From contig DBCQ01000024.1 in assembly GCA_002293155.1 (NCBI GenBank), positions 19,839-31,068 on the forward strand: a stretch of DNA of 11,230 bases, read 5' to 3'. The notes beneath the pieces were generated by a model. It did no database searches and was not told the origin of the DNA. It saw nothing but the letters and a program-made list of their open reading frames with translations. How positions within the stretch are numbered: position 1 is the first letter of the stretch; each line of letters starts with the position of its first letter. This DNA is from Burkholderiales bacterium UBA954. GTDB lineage: Bacteria > Pseudomonadota > Gammaproteobacteria > Burkholderiales > Burkholderiaceae_A. This document shows, one piece after another, positions 1 through 7,573 of the stretch. A program made the position numbers and the translations under genes.

Positions 1-2
1 CA

Positions 3-119
3 AGCCGAAACGGCAACTATCTCGGATTAACTGTCACAATCGACGCGCAATCCCAGACTCAGCTTGACCATCTCTATCAGGCGCTGACAAAACATCCTTT
101 GGTAAAAGTTGTTCTCTAG
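3..119 (+). CDS. ybeD: YbeD/DUF493 family protein, C-terminal fragment
   Basis: Only the last 38 codons are inside the window; the frame is open from the first complete codon at base 3 to TAG at 117-119. The visible end contains GNYLGLTVTI and closes with HPLVKVVL. This matches the pattern of the small ACT-like YbeD (UPF0250/DUF493) proteins, in which a GNY-S-T-T/I strand is followed by a helix and a final V-K-x-V-L strand. The family's function is not settled; in many proteobacteria the gene sits directly upstream of lipB, as here. The gap to lipB is only 6 bases, so the two are almost certainly co-transcribed and may be translationally coupled. The family call rests on the short C-terminal pattern plus gene order. 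The 5' end and promoter lie outside the window. Confidence 0.8.
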   Translation, partial: SRNGNYLGLTVTIDAQSQTQLDHLYQALTKHPLVKVVL

Positions 120-125
120 CGATCA

Positions 126-746
126 ATGATCGAATGCAAAACCCTGCGGCCTGCAGACTATCTTGAGATTCTGCAACGGATGCGGCAGTTCTCTGAATCT
201 CGAGGAGCCGCCACCCCGGATGCCCTATGGCAGGTTGAGCACTGCCCAGTGTTTACTCTTGGACAGGCCGGACAAGAAAGACATATTTTAGATGCGGGTG
301 ATATCCCCATCGTCCGAACAGAGCGAGGGGGCCAGGTCACCTATCATGGCCCCGGTCAGGTAGTGGTCTACACACTGATCGATATTCGTAGACGTGGCCT
401 CTTTGTGAAAGACTTTGTATGCCGCCTCGAGCAGGCCTTAATCGATACCTTGTCAGACTATGGGATTACGCAGGCCCAACGAAAGTCAAATGCGCCCGGT
501 GTCTATGTTGCATATCAGGGCGAGCTCGCAAAAATTGCTGCGCTTGGCCTAAAAGTGTCTCGTGGAAAAACCTATCACGGTGTCGCACTGAATCTTCAAA
601 TGAATCTCGAGCCCTTTTCGCGCATCAACCCATGTGGCTATCCCGGTCTTCGGACGGTAGATATGGCTACAATGGGAAGAGCTCAGGATTGGCAGCAGGT
701 CGCCGATCGACTCTGTCATCGAGTCAATGAACAGCTGACGAAGTAG
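126..746 (+). CDS. lipB: Octanoyl-[ACP]:protein N-octanoyltransferase LipB
   Basis: LipB moves an octanoyl group from acyl carrier protein to a lysine of lipoate-dependent enzymes (pyruvate and 2-oxoglutarate dehydrogenases, glycine cleavage H protein), the first step of endogenous lipoate synthesis in the cytoplasm. The 206-residue length is close to the E. coli enzyme. Visible signatures are [13 protein letters not shown] (about 37-49), [12 protein letters not shown] (67-78), the catalytic lysine in GELAK (Lys136) and the acyl-accepting cysteine in INPCGYPGL (Cys170). The ATG at 126 is the natural start because the alignable N-terminus begins immediately. No good Shine-Dalgarno motif precedes it, which together with the 6-base gap to the ybeD-like gene suggests translational coupling. 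lipA follows 26 bases downstream. Confidence 0.97.
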   Translation: MIECKTLRPADYLEILQRMRQFSESRGAATPDALWQVEHCPVFTLGQAGQERHILDAGDIPIVRTERGGQVTYHGPGQVVVYTLIDIRRRGLFVKDFVCRLEQALIDTLSDYGITQAQRKSNAPGVYVAYQGELAKIAALGLKVSRGKTYHGVALNLQMNLEPFSRINPCGYPGLRTVDMATMGRAQDWQQVADRLCHRVNEQLTK

Positions 747-772
747 CGCTTAATTTTTGGAGTAACACACGG

Positions 773-1726
773 GTGTACGATCCTTTAAAAAAACAGAAAG
801 GTGCCGAGAAGACCGCGCGCATACCCATCAAGGTAGTCGCGGCTGAGACCCTGCCTAAACCCGATTGGATTCGTGTCAAAGCGGCAGCAACCTCCTCCCG
901 CTTCCTCGAGATAAAGAAAATACTACGTGAGCACCAGCTCTTCACGGTCTGCGAAGAGGCCTCCTGCCCGAACATTGGAGAATGTTTTGGAAAAGGTACG
1001 GCGACCTTCATGATCATGGGTGATAAGTGCACACGTCGCTGTCCATTCTGCGATGTAGGCCACGGACGTCCCGATCCACTTGACTCTAATGAGCCTGTCA
1101 ACCTCGCTAAAACTATCGCTGCACTCCAGCTGAAGTATGTCGTGATCACGAGTGTTGATCGAGATGATCTTCGCGATGGTGGTGCTCAGCATTTTGTCGA
1201 CTGCATTACACAGGTACGCCAGCAGTCGCCTTCGACCCAGATTGAAGTCTTGGTGCCTGATTTCCGTGGACGCCTCGATCGTGCGTTGGCGATTCTCAAG
1301 GCGGCCCCTCCCGATATCATGAATCACAACTTAGAGACTGTGCCCCGTCTTTACAGAGAGGCGCGCCCGGGTAGTGACTACCAACACTCTCTTTTATTGC
1401 TAAAGCAATTCAAAACAGAGGTTCCTGGCGTACCAACCAAGAGCGGGATCATGGTTGGCCTGGGCGAAACAGATGAAGAAATTCTTCAAACAATGGAAGA
1501 CATGCGCAATCATGATATCGACATGCTCACGATTGGACAGTATTTAGCTCCGTCGACTAGCCATCTGCCGGTGCGGCGCTATGTACACCCGGATACCTTT
1601 GCGCTATTCGAACAAAAAGCTAAGACCATGGGCTTTTCCCATGCTGCAGTTGGCGCACTTGTTCGCTCGTCTTATCACGCAGATCAGCAAGCCCATCATG
1701 CTGGAGTTTTCAATCCCCATAACTAG
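773..1726 (+). CDS. lipA: Lipoyl synthase LipA (radical SAM)
   Basis: LipA inserts two sulfur atoms at C6 and C8 of the protein-bound octanoyl chain made by LipB, giving the lipoyl cofactor. The 317-residue product has both family iron-sulfur sites. The auxiliary cluster, whose sulfur is consumed, is held by Cys60, Cys65 and Cys71 ([12 protein letters not shown]). The radical-SAM cluster is held by Cys86, Cys90 and Cys93 (CTRRCPFC). The C-terminal RSSY motif at 298-301 supplies the serine ligand (Ser300) of the auxiliary cluster. The start is GTG at 773, supported by GGAG at 759-762 ten bases upstream; no ATG precedes the conserved region. Upstream of RSSY the sequence reads AAVGALV, where I expect a small residue or Cys followed by GP; this is minor. 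It is co-oriented with lipB and the downstream metal ATPase. Confidence 0.97.
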   Translation: MYDPLKKQKGAEKTARIPIKVVAAETLPKPDWIRVKAAATSSRFLEIKKILREHQLFTVCEEASCPNIGECFGKGTATFMIMGDKCTRRCPFCDVGHGRPDPLDSNEPVNLAKTIAALQLKYVVITSVDRDDLRDGGAQHFVDCITQVRQQSPSTQIEVLVPDFRGRLDRALAILKAAPPDIMNHNLETVPRLYREARPGSDYQHSLLLLKQFKTEVPGVPTKSGIMVGLGETDEEILQTMEDMRNHDIDMLTIGQYLAPSTSHLPVRRYVHPDTFALFEQKAKTMGFSHAAVGALVRSSYHADQQAHHAGVFNPHN

Positions 1727-1770
1727 GGCGGCGGTGGGAGCTGGGCCCGCCAACAGGAGACGCTGCGCCT

Positions 1771-3984
1771 ATGGCCTTGCTTGACCTTCGGATTGAAGGA
1801 ATGACCTGCGCGGCTTGCTCAAGCCGCATTGAAAATGTCCTCAATAAGATTCCTGGCGTGAAGGCTAATGTGAGTCTTCTAGAACATCGGGCGCGCATTG
1901 AGGGCCTAGCGGTTGATGATGCGATTGCAGCAGTCCGTCGAGCAGGCTACAACGCCTGGCCCATTATCGAAAGAGACCGGCGACAGTTTGTGGGACAGGC
2001 CGCAAGCCCCATTGAGCGCTATCGGCTCTGGATTGCGGTTGCCGCGATGATTCCGATGTTAATTGAAATGGTGGGCATGCTGACGGGCCACCACGGCATC
2101 ATTCCTATCGCTGCTCAATGGGCGCTTGCGACGCTATTACAGACTTTCGTCGCCTGGCCTTTTTATCTCAGCGCATGGCGTGCGCTCAGAGTACGAAGCG
2201 CCAATATGGAAAGCCTTGTGAGTCTCGGCACGCTCTCGGCCTATGGTTGGTCTGTGATTAATCTAATTAATCCAAATCCAACCTTCTACTTTGAGACATC
2301 TATTGTTGTTATTGCGATGATAAAAATTGGCCGCCACCTGGAGTACCGGGCGAGGGGTCAGGCCCTTGACGCGCTAAGCCATCTCTTTCGCGATGATGAT
2401 CAGCCGGTTGATCGATGGGATCCAACGCTCGCAAAATGGCTGCCCGTTACCGCACGAGAACTGCGAATAGACGATCAGATCCGAATCCAAGAAAACCAGG
2501 TGATTCCAGGTGATGGCATGATTCAATCCGGTCAGTCAGAGATCGATGAGAGCGCGCTGACTGGGGAGAGCGATCCAAATGCCAAGGCGCCAGGGGATTA
2601 CGTTTATGCAGGATCGCTAAACCTCTCGGGTGTCATCAAGGTCACGATCACTAAGCCCGCTGAAGAATCCCGTCAGGCCTTGATCGGGGAAAGAATTCTC
2701 GTAGCACTCACAACTCGGGCGCCGATTGCGGCCCTCGCCGATCGAGTCGCTGCAGTGTTTGTTCCAGTTGTCCTTGTCATCGCACTTCTATCACTGCTTG
2801 GTCACTGGCTTGCCGGTGAGATCCTTTCGGTTGCAGTCGGTCATGCAATCGCCGTACTGGTTGTCGCCTGCCCTTGTGCACTTGGCCTTGCCACTCCCGC
2901 GGCAATCGCCGCTGGCCTCGCCAAAGCCTCAAGCCGCGGGCTTCTCTTCCGCAGTGCTCAGGCTCTTGAGCGCACCGCGCAGATTAATCACATTGTTTTT
3001 GATAAGACCGGAACCTTGACCTCCGGCAGGCCAAGACTCGTTGCAATTACAGACCACGATCTCAACATCATTGATCTTGATTCAATACAAGGCCCAGCAA
3101 GCCTATCAACCCCGTGGCCTGACTGGTTAGCCCTTGCAGCAGGTGCTGAGCGGGGTATCGAACACCCGCTGGCAGGTGCGCTGCTTGCCTACGCTGCAGG
3201 CCGAGAAATTACTGATTGTGGCAAAGGGCTCAACCACCCCGGCAAGGGGGTCAGTGCTCAATCCGGTACCCAGGATGTCGCCGTTGGAAAACCTGACTGG
3301 ATTGCATCTGAACTCAGAACCCAATCGCTGCCCACCAAAGAATCTTTTTCCTGGGCACAACAAGAACACTATCTCGCAGATGCGACTGCAATTGATGTCG
3401 CAGTCAATGGGCACTGGCGTGGTCGGATCTGGGTTGCCGATACTCTGCGTCTCGATGCTGTTGCCGCTATTCGTGAGCTGGCTCGCCTGAAAATTCCGGT
3501 AACTCTGCTAAGTGGCGACAGGGCCTCTGCGGTCTCACGAGTCGCAACCATTCTTGGTATTACGAATGCGTTGAGTAGCCAGACACCTGAAGATAAGGCG
3601 AATTATCTCGACGCACTAAAATCAGATGGGGCCAATGTAGCAATGGTGGGTGACGGCATTAATGATGCATCAGCCATGGCCCATGCCCATCTCGGAGTTG
3701 CGATGGCCTCTGGTTCAAGTCTCGCACTAGAAACTGCTGACCTCACAATCTCCAACCCGTCTCCAATTCTGGCAGTCACTCAGAGTCTCTTGCTTGCCAA
3801 AGCGGTGATGCGTCGGGTGAAAGAAAATTTAGTATTCGCCTTTGGGTTTAACGCACTTGCGATTCCAGTTGCTGCCTTTGGCGGCCTCTCGCCCGTTATC
3901 GCGGGCACCATCATGGCGCTCAGCTCTGGACTGGTCATGGCCAATGCCGCGAGAATTCTGAACTGGCGGCCCCGAATAATTTAA
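1771..3984 (+). CDS. P1B-type heavy-metal (probably Cu+) translocating ATPase
   Basis: This is an inner-membrane pump that probably exports monovalent copper using ATP. Of 737 residues, 1-60 form one heavy-metal-associated domain with the metal-binding GMTCAAC motif (Cys13, Cys16). Hydrophobic segments lie near 85-104, 112-133, 147-165, 172-190, 325-346, 355-378, 685-702 and 706-725. The actuator motif TGES is at 264-267, the transport motif CPC at 367-369, the phosphorylated aspartate in DKTGT (Asp411), the nucleotide-binding HP pair at 465-466 and GDGIND at 627-632. The last membrane segments carry N686-x6-F693-N694-x4-P699 and M715-x2-S718-S719, matching the Cu+ subgroup except that the usual Tyr of the YN pair is Phe. 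Start ATG 1771 has AGGAGA at 1755-1760. It follows lipA by 44 bases with no terminator. CopA-like export is favoured over a CcoI/FixI-like role in cytochrome oxidase assembly, but the exact role is open. Confidence 0.9.
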   Translation: MALLDLRIEGMTCAACSSRIENVLNKIPGVKANVSLLEHRARIEGLAVDDAIAAVRRAGYNAWPIIERDRRQFVGQAASPIERYRLWIAVAAMIPMLIEMVGMLTGHHGIIPIAAQWALATLLQTFVAWPFYLSAWRALRVRSANMESLVSLGTLSAYGWSVINLINPNPTFYFETSIVVIAMIKIGRHLEYRARGQALDALSHLFRDDDQPVDRWDPTLAKWLPVTARELRIDDQIRIQENQVIPGDGMIQSGQSEIDESALTGESDPNAKAPGDYVYAGSLNLSGVIKVTITKPAEESRQALIGERILVALTTRAPIAALADRVAAVFVPVVLVIALLSLLGHWLAGEILSVAVGHAIAVLVVACPCALGLATPAAIAAGLAKASSRGLLFRSAQALERTAQINHIVFDKTGTLTSGRPRLVAITDHDLNIIDLDSIQGPASLSTPWPDWLALAAGAERGIEHPLAGALLAYAAGREITDCGKGLNHPGKGVSAQSGTQDVAVGKPDWIASELRTQSLPTKESFSWAQQEHYLADATAIDVAVNGHWRGRIWVADTLRLDAVAAIRELARLKIPVTLLSGDRASAVSRVATILGITNALSSQTPEDKANYLDALKSDGANVAMVGDGINDASAMAHAHLGVAMASGSSLALETADLTISNPSPILAVTQSLLLAKAVMRRVKENLVFAFGFNALAIPVAAFGGLSPVIAGTIMALSSGLVMANAARILNWRPRII

Positions 3985-4052
3985 GAAGAACCCTCGAGCG
4001 CTAAAACCAGGCTGCCGAAATCTCAGTTGTGAGACCCTAGAAGATCAGGCCG

Positions 4053-4850
4053 CTAGCGAATCGGGGTGACTACCGCGTTACCATCATTAGTGGGAATAGC
4101 CGCTGCCCCACCTGCCGATGGCGGATTCGGCACAGACCCGGATGAGGGCGGAGTTGATTTCGGTGGCCCAGCTGCCGGGTTATTGCCTCCGGTTTGCAAC
4201 TGCATCCGCGACAAGTCCGCTTCAGAGATTGTCTCAAAGGCACGAACAACTCGTCGAACTCCGGATACGCGAGAGGCAATATCCGCAGCACGATTGGCCT
4301 CCCGCTCTGTGACGATTCCCATCAGAAATACGGTACTCGATTCAGTGTAGACCTTAATCACTTGAGCCTGCAGATCTTTTGCCTCCAACATAGAGGCCTT
4401 CACGCGGGTTGTCAGGATGGTATCTGAACCATAGGTCCTGATCGAAGGAGGCAGGCCCACCACAACTTCATTTAGAGAATTTCTCACATTCTCAATACTG
4501 CTGACTAATCGAGCTGCCTCGGCTTTTGTAGCCTCGTCTGGAACATATCCGGTAACAAGAGCAATCCGGTTAAAACTCACAACAGATAGCGAGATCTGGC
4601 TCGACTTGAATCGCTCACGAAACCGATTAAACGCCTTGATCTCGATGGCCTGGTCTTCTGCCTGCGCGCCCGTTGTTCGGCGGTCAGATACCGATAGGGC
4701 TCCGGTCACTACGCCAGTTGCCACTACCGGAAAACATCCGGCGAGCCCAATAGCCGTTATGCCTAAAACACTGATGACCAACGCCTTTTGGCAGAGATAT
4801 CGCAGACCTTGTGTCTGAAATCGCGACAAGTTGGTTGGGCTAGCCAGCAT
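4053..4850 (-). CDS. dolP: BON-domain outer-membrane lipoprotein, DolP (YraP)-like
   Basis: The 265-residue protein has a basic N-terminus, a hydrophobic segment (about 24-37) and a lipobox ending LAGC (Cys39), with Phe at +2, so an outer-membrane lipoprotein facing the periplasm is expected. Two BON domains follow, about 63-130 and 142-200, each ending in the V-x-G/N-V-R type of strand. In E. coli the two-BON lipoprotein DolP supports outer-membrane integrity and binds anionic phospholipid. The last 45 residues are a low-complexity Pro/Gly/Ser/Asn tail, making it clearly longer than E. coli DolP (about 190 residues). ATG 4850 is chosen over the longer open frame to 4961 because AAGGGA stands 6 bases upstream and the lipoprotein signal then starts sensibly; the longer version would run into yraN. 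It lies 37 bases after yraN and is probably co-transcribed with it. Confidence 0.87.
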   Translation of the reverse strand: MLASPTNLSRFQTQGLRYLCQKALVISVLGITAIGLAGCFPVVATGVVTGALSVSDRRTTGAQAEDQAIEIKAFNRFRERFKSSQISLSVVSFNRIALVTGYVPDEATKAEAARLVSSIENVRNSLNEVVVGLPPSIRTYGSDTILTTRVKASMLEAKDLQAQVIKVYTESSTVFLMGIVTEREANRAADIASRVSGVRRVVRAFETISEADLSRMQLQTGGNNPAAGPPKSTPPSSGSVPNPPSAGGAAAIPTNDGNAVVTPIR

Positions 4851-4887
4851 AGTGAATCCCTTGGTTGTGTCTCGACAGAAGCCACGA

Positions 4888-5328
4888 TTATAGAGCGCCA
4901 TCGAGCCCAAAAGCATTGGGGATCCACTGAATAACGGCGCCATCAATTGCAATAACGTCAAACCTACACGGCGGGCGTGGATGGCTGCGACGCTGAATCA
5001 GCCAACACTCGGCGGCAAGGATCAGCCGACGTTGCTTTTGACGGCTAATGGTCTCTGCGGCGCCACCAAATCGGCCGCGGATGACACCCCCCTGCCTGTC
5101 TGAAGCTGCCCTGCGGGATCGAACTTCCACAAATACAGTTGTTAAGCCATCGTGCATGATTAGATCAAGTTCGCCCACCTTAAAGCGGATATTTCTTGCG
5201 ATCACGATAAGACCTCGAGCGCATAGGTAGTCGGCAGCCTGCTGTTCGGCCTCGAACCCGCGTTGTTGGGCTGGTGTCAGACGCCGACGCCAACTTGGGG
5301 GAGAATTGGGGGATGGGAAAGAACACAT
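4888..5328 (-). CDS. yraN: YraN/UPF0102 family endonuclease-fold protein
   Basis: This 146-residue protein belongs to the YraN (UPF0102) family, related by fold to PD-(D/E)XK nucleases; no biochemical role is firmly assigned. Visible family elements are GFEAEQQAADYL (24-35, including Glu26), GELDLI (52-57, Glu53 and Asp55), VFVEVR (65-70, Glu68), FGGA followed by SRQK, and CRFDVIAI near 111-118. The Glu/Asp/Glu-Val arrangement fits the nuclease core. Between VRSRR and FGGA there are 14 residues where E. coli YraN has about four, so a small insertion is present. ATG 5328 is the only ATG, GTG or TTG in frame before the conserved region. No Shine-Dalgarno motif is evident, and this start lies inside the divergent rsmI coding sequence. 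The BON lipoprotein gene follows after 37 bases. Confidence 0.9.
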   Translation of the reverse strand: MCSFPSPNSPPSWRRRLTPAQQRGFEAEQQAADYLCARGLIVIARNIRFKVGELDLIMHDGLTTVFVEVRSRRAASDRQGGVIRGRFGGAAETISRQKQRRLILAAECWLIQRRSHPRPPCRFDVIAIDGAVIQWIPNAFGLDGAL

Positions 5329-6215
5329 TTGGGCCAGGATTGTATGTGGCAGCGACGCCTCTCGGCCATTTGTCGGATATCACCGAGCGGGTCCGCGAAG
5401 GCCTGGCTGCCTGTGATCAGCTCTACGCCGAAGATACCCGACGAGCCCAACAGCTCTTAAGCGCTCTGGGCCTGTCGCGCCCAAAATCAAGTATCTATTC
5501 GCTTCATGACCATAACGAGTCGGTGATGACCGGTCAGGTGCTCGCCGCGCTTGAGAGCAAGCAATCCGTCATATTAATTTCTGATGCAGGAACGCCTGCA
5601 ATTTCTGATCCTGGTTTTCAGGTTGTGGATGCAGCCTGGAAACAAGGTTTCGCCGTCCACCCGCTCCCCGGGCCGAGCGCGGTTATTGCGGCACTCAGTG
5701 TCTGCGGCTTTGCCCGCTGGCCCATGAGTTTCTGGGGCTTTGCACCAAGCAAGGCCTCAGCACGTCGTCAATGGCTAAGACGCATTAAGGCCTCCACAGG
5801 CCTTGCAGTAATTTTCGAAGCGCCACACCGGGCTGAGGAGTCGTTAACGGACTGCGCAGAACTATTTGGCCCACAGACTCCAATGCTATTCGGTCGAGAA
5901 CTGACAAAACAACACGAAACTATTTTCCGATCAACGATTGCAGAGATTCAATTAAGAGTCCAAACGCAAAATCAGATTGATCCGGGCTCGACCAAAGGCG
6001 AGATGGTCTGGGTATTTGATCTGGGCGAGAAAACAGCAGAGACCCAAGAGGCGGGCGCAGCCCGCCAACAACTTGAGCAATGGGCATCTGTTCTAGCGCC
6101 TGAAATGCCTGCCGCAGCCGCCGCAAAATGTATGGTCAAGATGCTTGGCGTCTCCCGAGAAGATGCCTACAACGCGGTCCTAACAGCCGCGAACCTTAAA
6201 GAGCGCAGCACTTGA
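5313..6215 (+). CDS. rsmI: 16S rRNA (cytidine1402-2'-O)-methyltransferase RsmI
   Basis: RsmI methylates the ribose of C1402 in the decoding centre of 16S rRNA, using S-adenosylmethionine. The 300-residue product shows the tetrapyrrole-methylase fold motifs of the family: LYVAATPLGHLSDIT (10-24), AEDTRR (39-44), LHDHNE (64-69), SDAGTPAISDPG (90-101), PLPGPSAVIAALS (117-129), GRELTK (194-199) and KGEMV (228-232). A short helical C-terminal domain (about 255-300) fits the RsmI-specific tail. ATG 5313 is preferred because GGGGAG at 5297-5302 stands ten bases upstream and the remaining N-terminus fits the family. An in-frame GTG at 5274 would add 13 residues without a clear ribosome site. The TPIGN motif usual in the family reads TPLGH here. 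The gene diverges from yraN with overlapping 5' ends and converges on dsbA, 23 bases away. Confidence 0.95.
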   Translation: MGKNTFGPGLYVAATPLGHLSDITERVREGLAACDQLYAEDTRRAQQLLSALGLSRPKSSIYSLHDHNESVMTGQVLAALESKQSVILISDAGTPAISDPGFQVVDAAWKQGFAVHPLPGPSAVIAALSVCGFARWPMSFWGFAPSKASARRQWLRRIKASTGLAVIFEAPHRAEESLTDCAELFGPQTPMLFGRELTKQHETIFRSTIAEIQLRVQTQNQIDPGSTKGEMVWVFDLGEKTAETQEAGAARQQLEQWASVLAPEMPAAAAAKCMVKMLGVSREDAYNAVLTAANLKERST

Positions 6216-6240
6216 AATTGACGAGAGCCGAAAATCAATT
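6216..6240. repeat. Short inverted repeat at the rsmI/dsbA convergent junction
   Basis: AATTGA at 6216-6221 is complementary to TCAATT at 6235-6240, with a 13-base spacer. It begins at the first base after the rsmI stop and reaches into the dsbA stop codon, so it fills the whole convergent junction. The stem is AT-rich and not followed by a clear T tract, so a weak bidirectional terminator is possible but not established; chance is a real alternative. Confidence 0.25.
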
Positions 6241-6913
6241 ACTTGCGACGTTTCCTCTCTTGGGCGATTAGATAATCAACGACCTGCAGGGCCCGTGTAT
6301 GACTTCCGCCCACCATGGCCGGTGATGTTACGAATCGACCGTTCACCCCAAAGGTTGGAACACCCTCAACCTTATAGCTCTCAACCAAGGCATTTGCGCG
6401 CTTTTGCTGAGTCTGCACACCAAACGAATTCCAGAGGCTCTCAAACTTCGCAATATCAATGCCTTGTGTCTTTGCCCATTCGGAGACTTCCAAGAGCATT
6501 CCCATCGCGTTGCCACGCTGATGAATCTGCTCAAAGACCTTGCCGCCTAGGCTGTCTGCTTTGCCAAGAGCTTCTAGGGTGTAGAAGATTTTCTGATGGA
6601 CATCACCACGAAACGCAACATGAACCTTCTTAAACACCACATCGCTTGGCAGTTTCGCCTTCCATTTGTTGAGATGGGGCTCAAGATGAAAACAGTGGGG
6701 GCAGGCATACCAAAAGAACTCTAGAATCTCGATCTTGCCGGGGCTTGAGGTAGCAACAGGCTCCCGCAAGACCTTGTAATCAATTCCTTCATCGACGTTT
6801 GCCTGCGCAAATGCAGGGCGCATAAAACCCAATTCTGGCCCAGCAAGCCCCGCCATAACCGGCGCAGTCAGTGCTGCTAGGCGAATCGAAAACTGACGTC
6901 GATTAATCGACAT
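6239..6913 (-). CDS. dsbA: Thiol:disulfide interchange protein DsbA
   Basis: DsbA introduces disulfide bonds into exported proteins in the periplasm and is normally re-oxidised by DsbB. The 224-residue product has the thioredoxin-like active site CPHC (Cys71-Pro72-His73-Cys74) within EFFWYACPHCFHLEPH, a helical insertion (about 115-175) and the cis-proline loop GVPTFGVNGRF (184-194, Pro186). The N-terminus reads MSINRRQFSIRLAALTAP, then a moderately hydrophobic stretch and a cleavage site after AFA (about residue 36). The paired arginines followed by x-F make it look like a twin-arginine (Tat) signal rather than a plain Sec signal. The ATG at 6913 is preceded by AAAGGG about nine bases upstream. 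It is the last gene of the argS-SPOR-dsbA cluster, 66 bases after the SPOR gene. Confidence 0.94.
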   Translation of the reverse strand: MSINRRQFSIRLAALTAPVMAGLAGPELGFMRPAFAQANVDEGIDYKVLREPVATSSPGKIEILEFFWYACPHCFHLEPHLNKWKAKLPSDVVFKKVHVAFRGDVHQKIFYTLEALGKADSLGGKVFEQIHQRGNAMGMLLEVSEWAKTQGIDIAKFESLWNSFGVQTQQKRANALVESYKVEGVPTFGVNGRFVTSPAMVGGSHTRALQVVDYLIAQERKRRK

Positions 6914-6979
6914 ATCTCACAACCCTTTCTTAGGAAAAGCATTTAAAAAGCCGCACCAAAAGCTAATGCAATACAGCCA

Positions 6980-7534
6980 CTATCGGACATTGACTCGAAT
7001 CACCGCCGACTCGATTCCGTTTTCAGACACGCGTGCCTTTGCTTTGTTCAACTCTTCAATTGATCCGTAAGGCCCAAGCCGAACACGGTGAAAAACGCTC
7101 CCCTCGCGCTCCGTCTCGCTGACGCGCGCTTCAAAACCCAATATCGCCATTCGCGCACGCATCTGCTCTGCATCTTCGACCGCCTTAAACGCACCGACCT
7201 GAATTAAATAACTCATCCCTGTCGGCGAGATTACTTTTGTTTCAAGACCCGCCTCGGCAGGGGTCTCTGTCTGACCTGCATCTTTAGCCAACAGGCCTTT
7301 ATTGGGGTCGGGCGCTTCTTCAGACTCAGGTCGCTGGGTCGCGGGCTGGCCTTTACCCGAGGAACTCTTCGTGCCGACCCGGTCTACGAATGGCAGGGGG
7401 GACTGCGTAATGTAGAGAGCGATGAGTGCAGCAGCCAAAAGCCCACTTGCTAATCCCGCCATAAAGGGATTCGTCCGAAATAAATTCGGCTTCGAAGACT
7501 TTAATCTGGCATTAGGGACCGCGCTTTGTCGCAT
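6980..7534 (-). CDS. Membrane-anchored SPOR-domain protein (FtsN-like architecture)
   Basis: The 184-residue protein has a short basic cytoplasmic head (1-24), one transmembrane helix (about 25-43), a charged Pro/Glu/Lys-rich periplasmic linker (about 52-100) and a C-terminal SPOR domain (about 107-184). The SPOR domain starts YLIQVGAFK and continues with A-E-x-x-R-A-x-L/I-G-F-E-A and RVRLGPYG. SPOR domains bind denuded glycan strands at the division septum, and this layout is that of FtsN, although the name cannot be proved from the sequence. ATG 7534 lacks a recognisable Shine-Dalgarno motif; Met25 is an alternative but would remove the cytoplasmic head. It lies 39 bases after argS on the same strand, and dsbA follows. 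Cell-division or envelope function is inferred from the domain; the neighbours add little. Confidence 0.88.
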   Translation of the reverse strand: MRQSAVPNARLKSSKPNLFRTNPFMAGLASGLLAAALIALYITQSPLPFVDRVGTKSSSGKGQPATQRPESEEAPDPNKGLLAKDAGQTETPAEAGLETKVISPTGMSYLIQVGAFKAVEDAEQMRARMAILGFEARVSETEREGSVFHRVRLGPYGSIEELNKAKARVSENGIESAVIRVNVR

Positions 7535-7573
7535 AGAAATTCAATTCGAAAAAGGACTTAGAAAACTCTACCA

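Noticed and set aside
724..1149. 141-codon open frame antisense to lipA (and others such as 923-1327)
   Set aside because: lipA is unambiguous here, and the antisense translations show no recognisable motifs or ribosome sites.
1730..1751. GC-rich hairpin (GGCGG/CCGCC) between lipA and the metal ATPase
   Set aside because: The stem is only 5 bp with a 12-base loop and no T run, so it does not look like a terminator; the GC-rich context makes chance pairing likely.
4021..4034. TCTCA-GTTG-TGAGA hairpin in the gap between the ATPase gene and the BON lipoprotein gene
   Set aside because: A 5-bp stem with no T tract on either side is too weak to call as a terminator.
4851..4961. Extended N-terminus of the BON lipoprotein frame up to 4961
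   Set aside because: It would overlap yraN by 74 bases and bury the lipoprotein signal; ATG 4850 has a Shine-Dalgarno motif at the right distance.
5274..5312. GTG 5274 as the rsmI start
   Set aside because: ATG 5313 has a clear GGGGAG at proper spacing and leaves a family-like N-terminus; the GTG start has no clear ribosome site.
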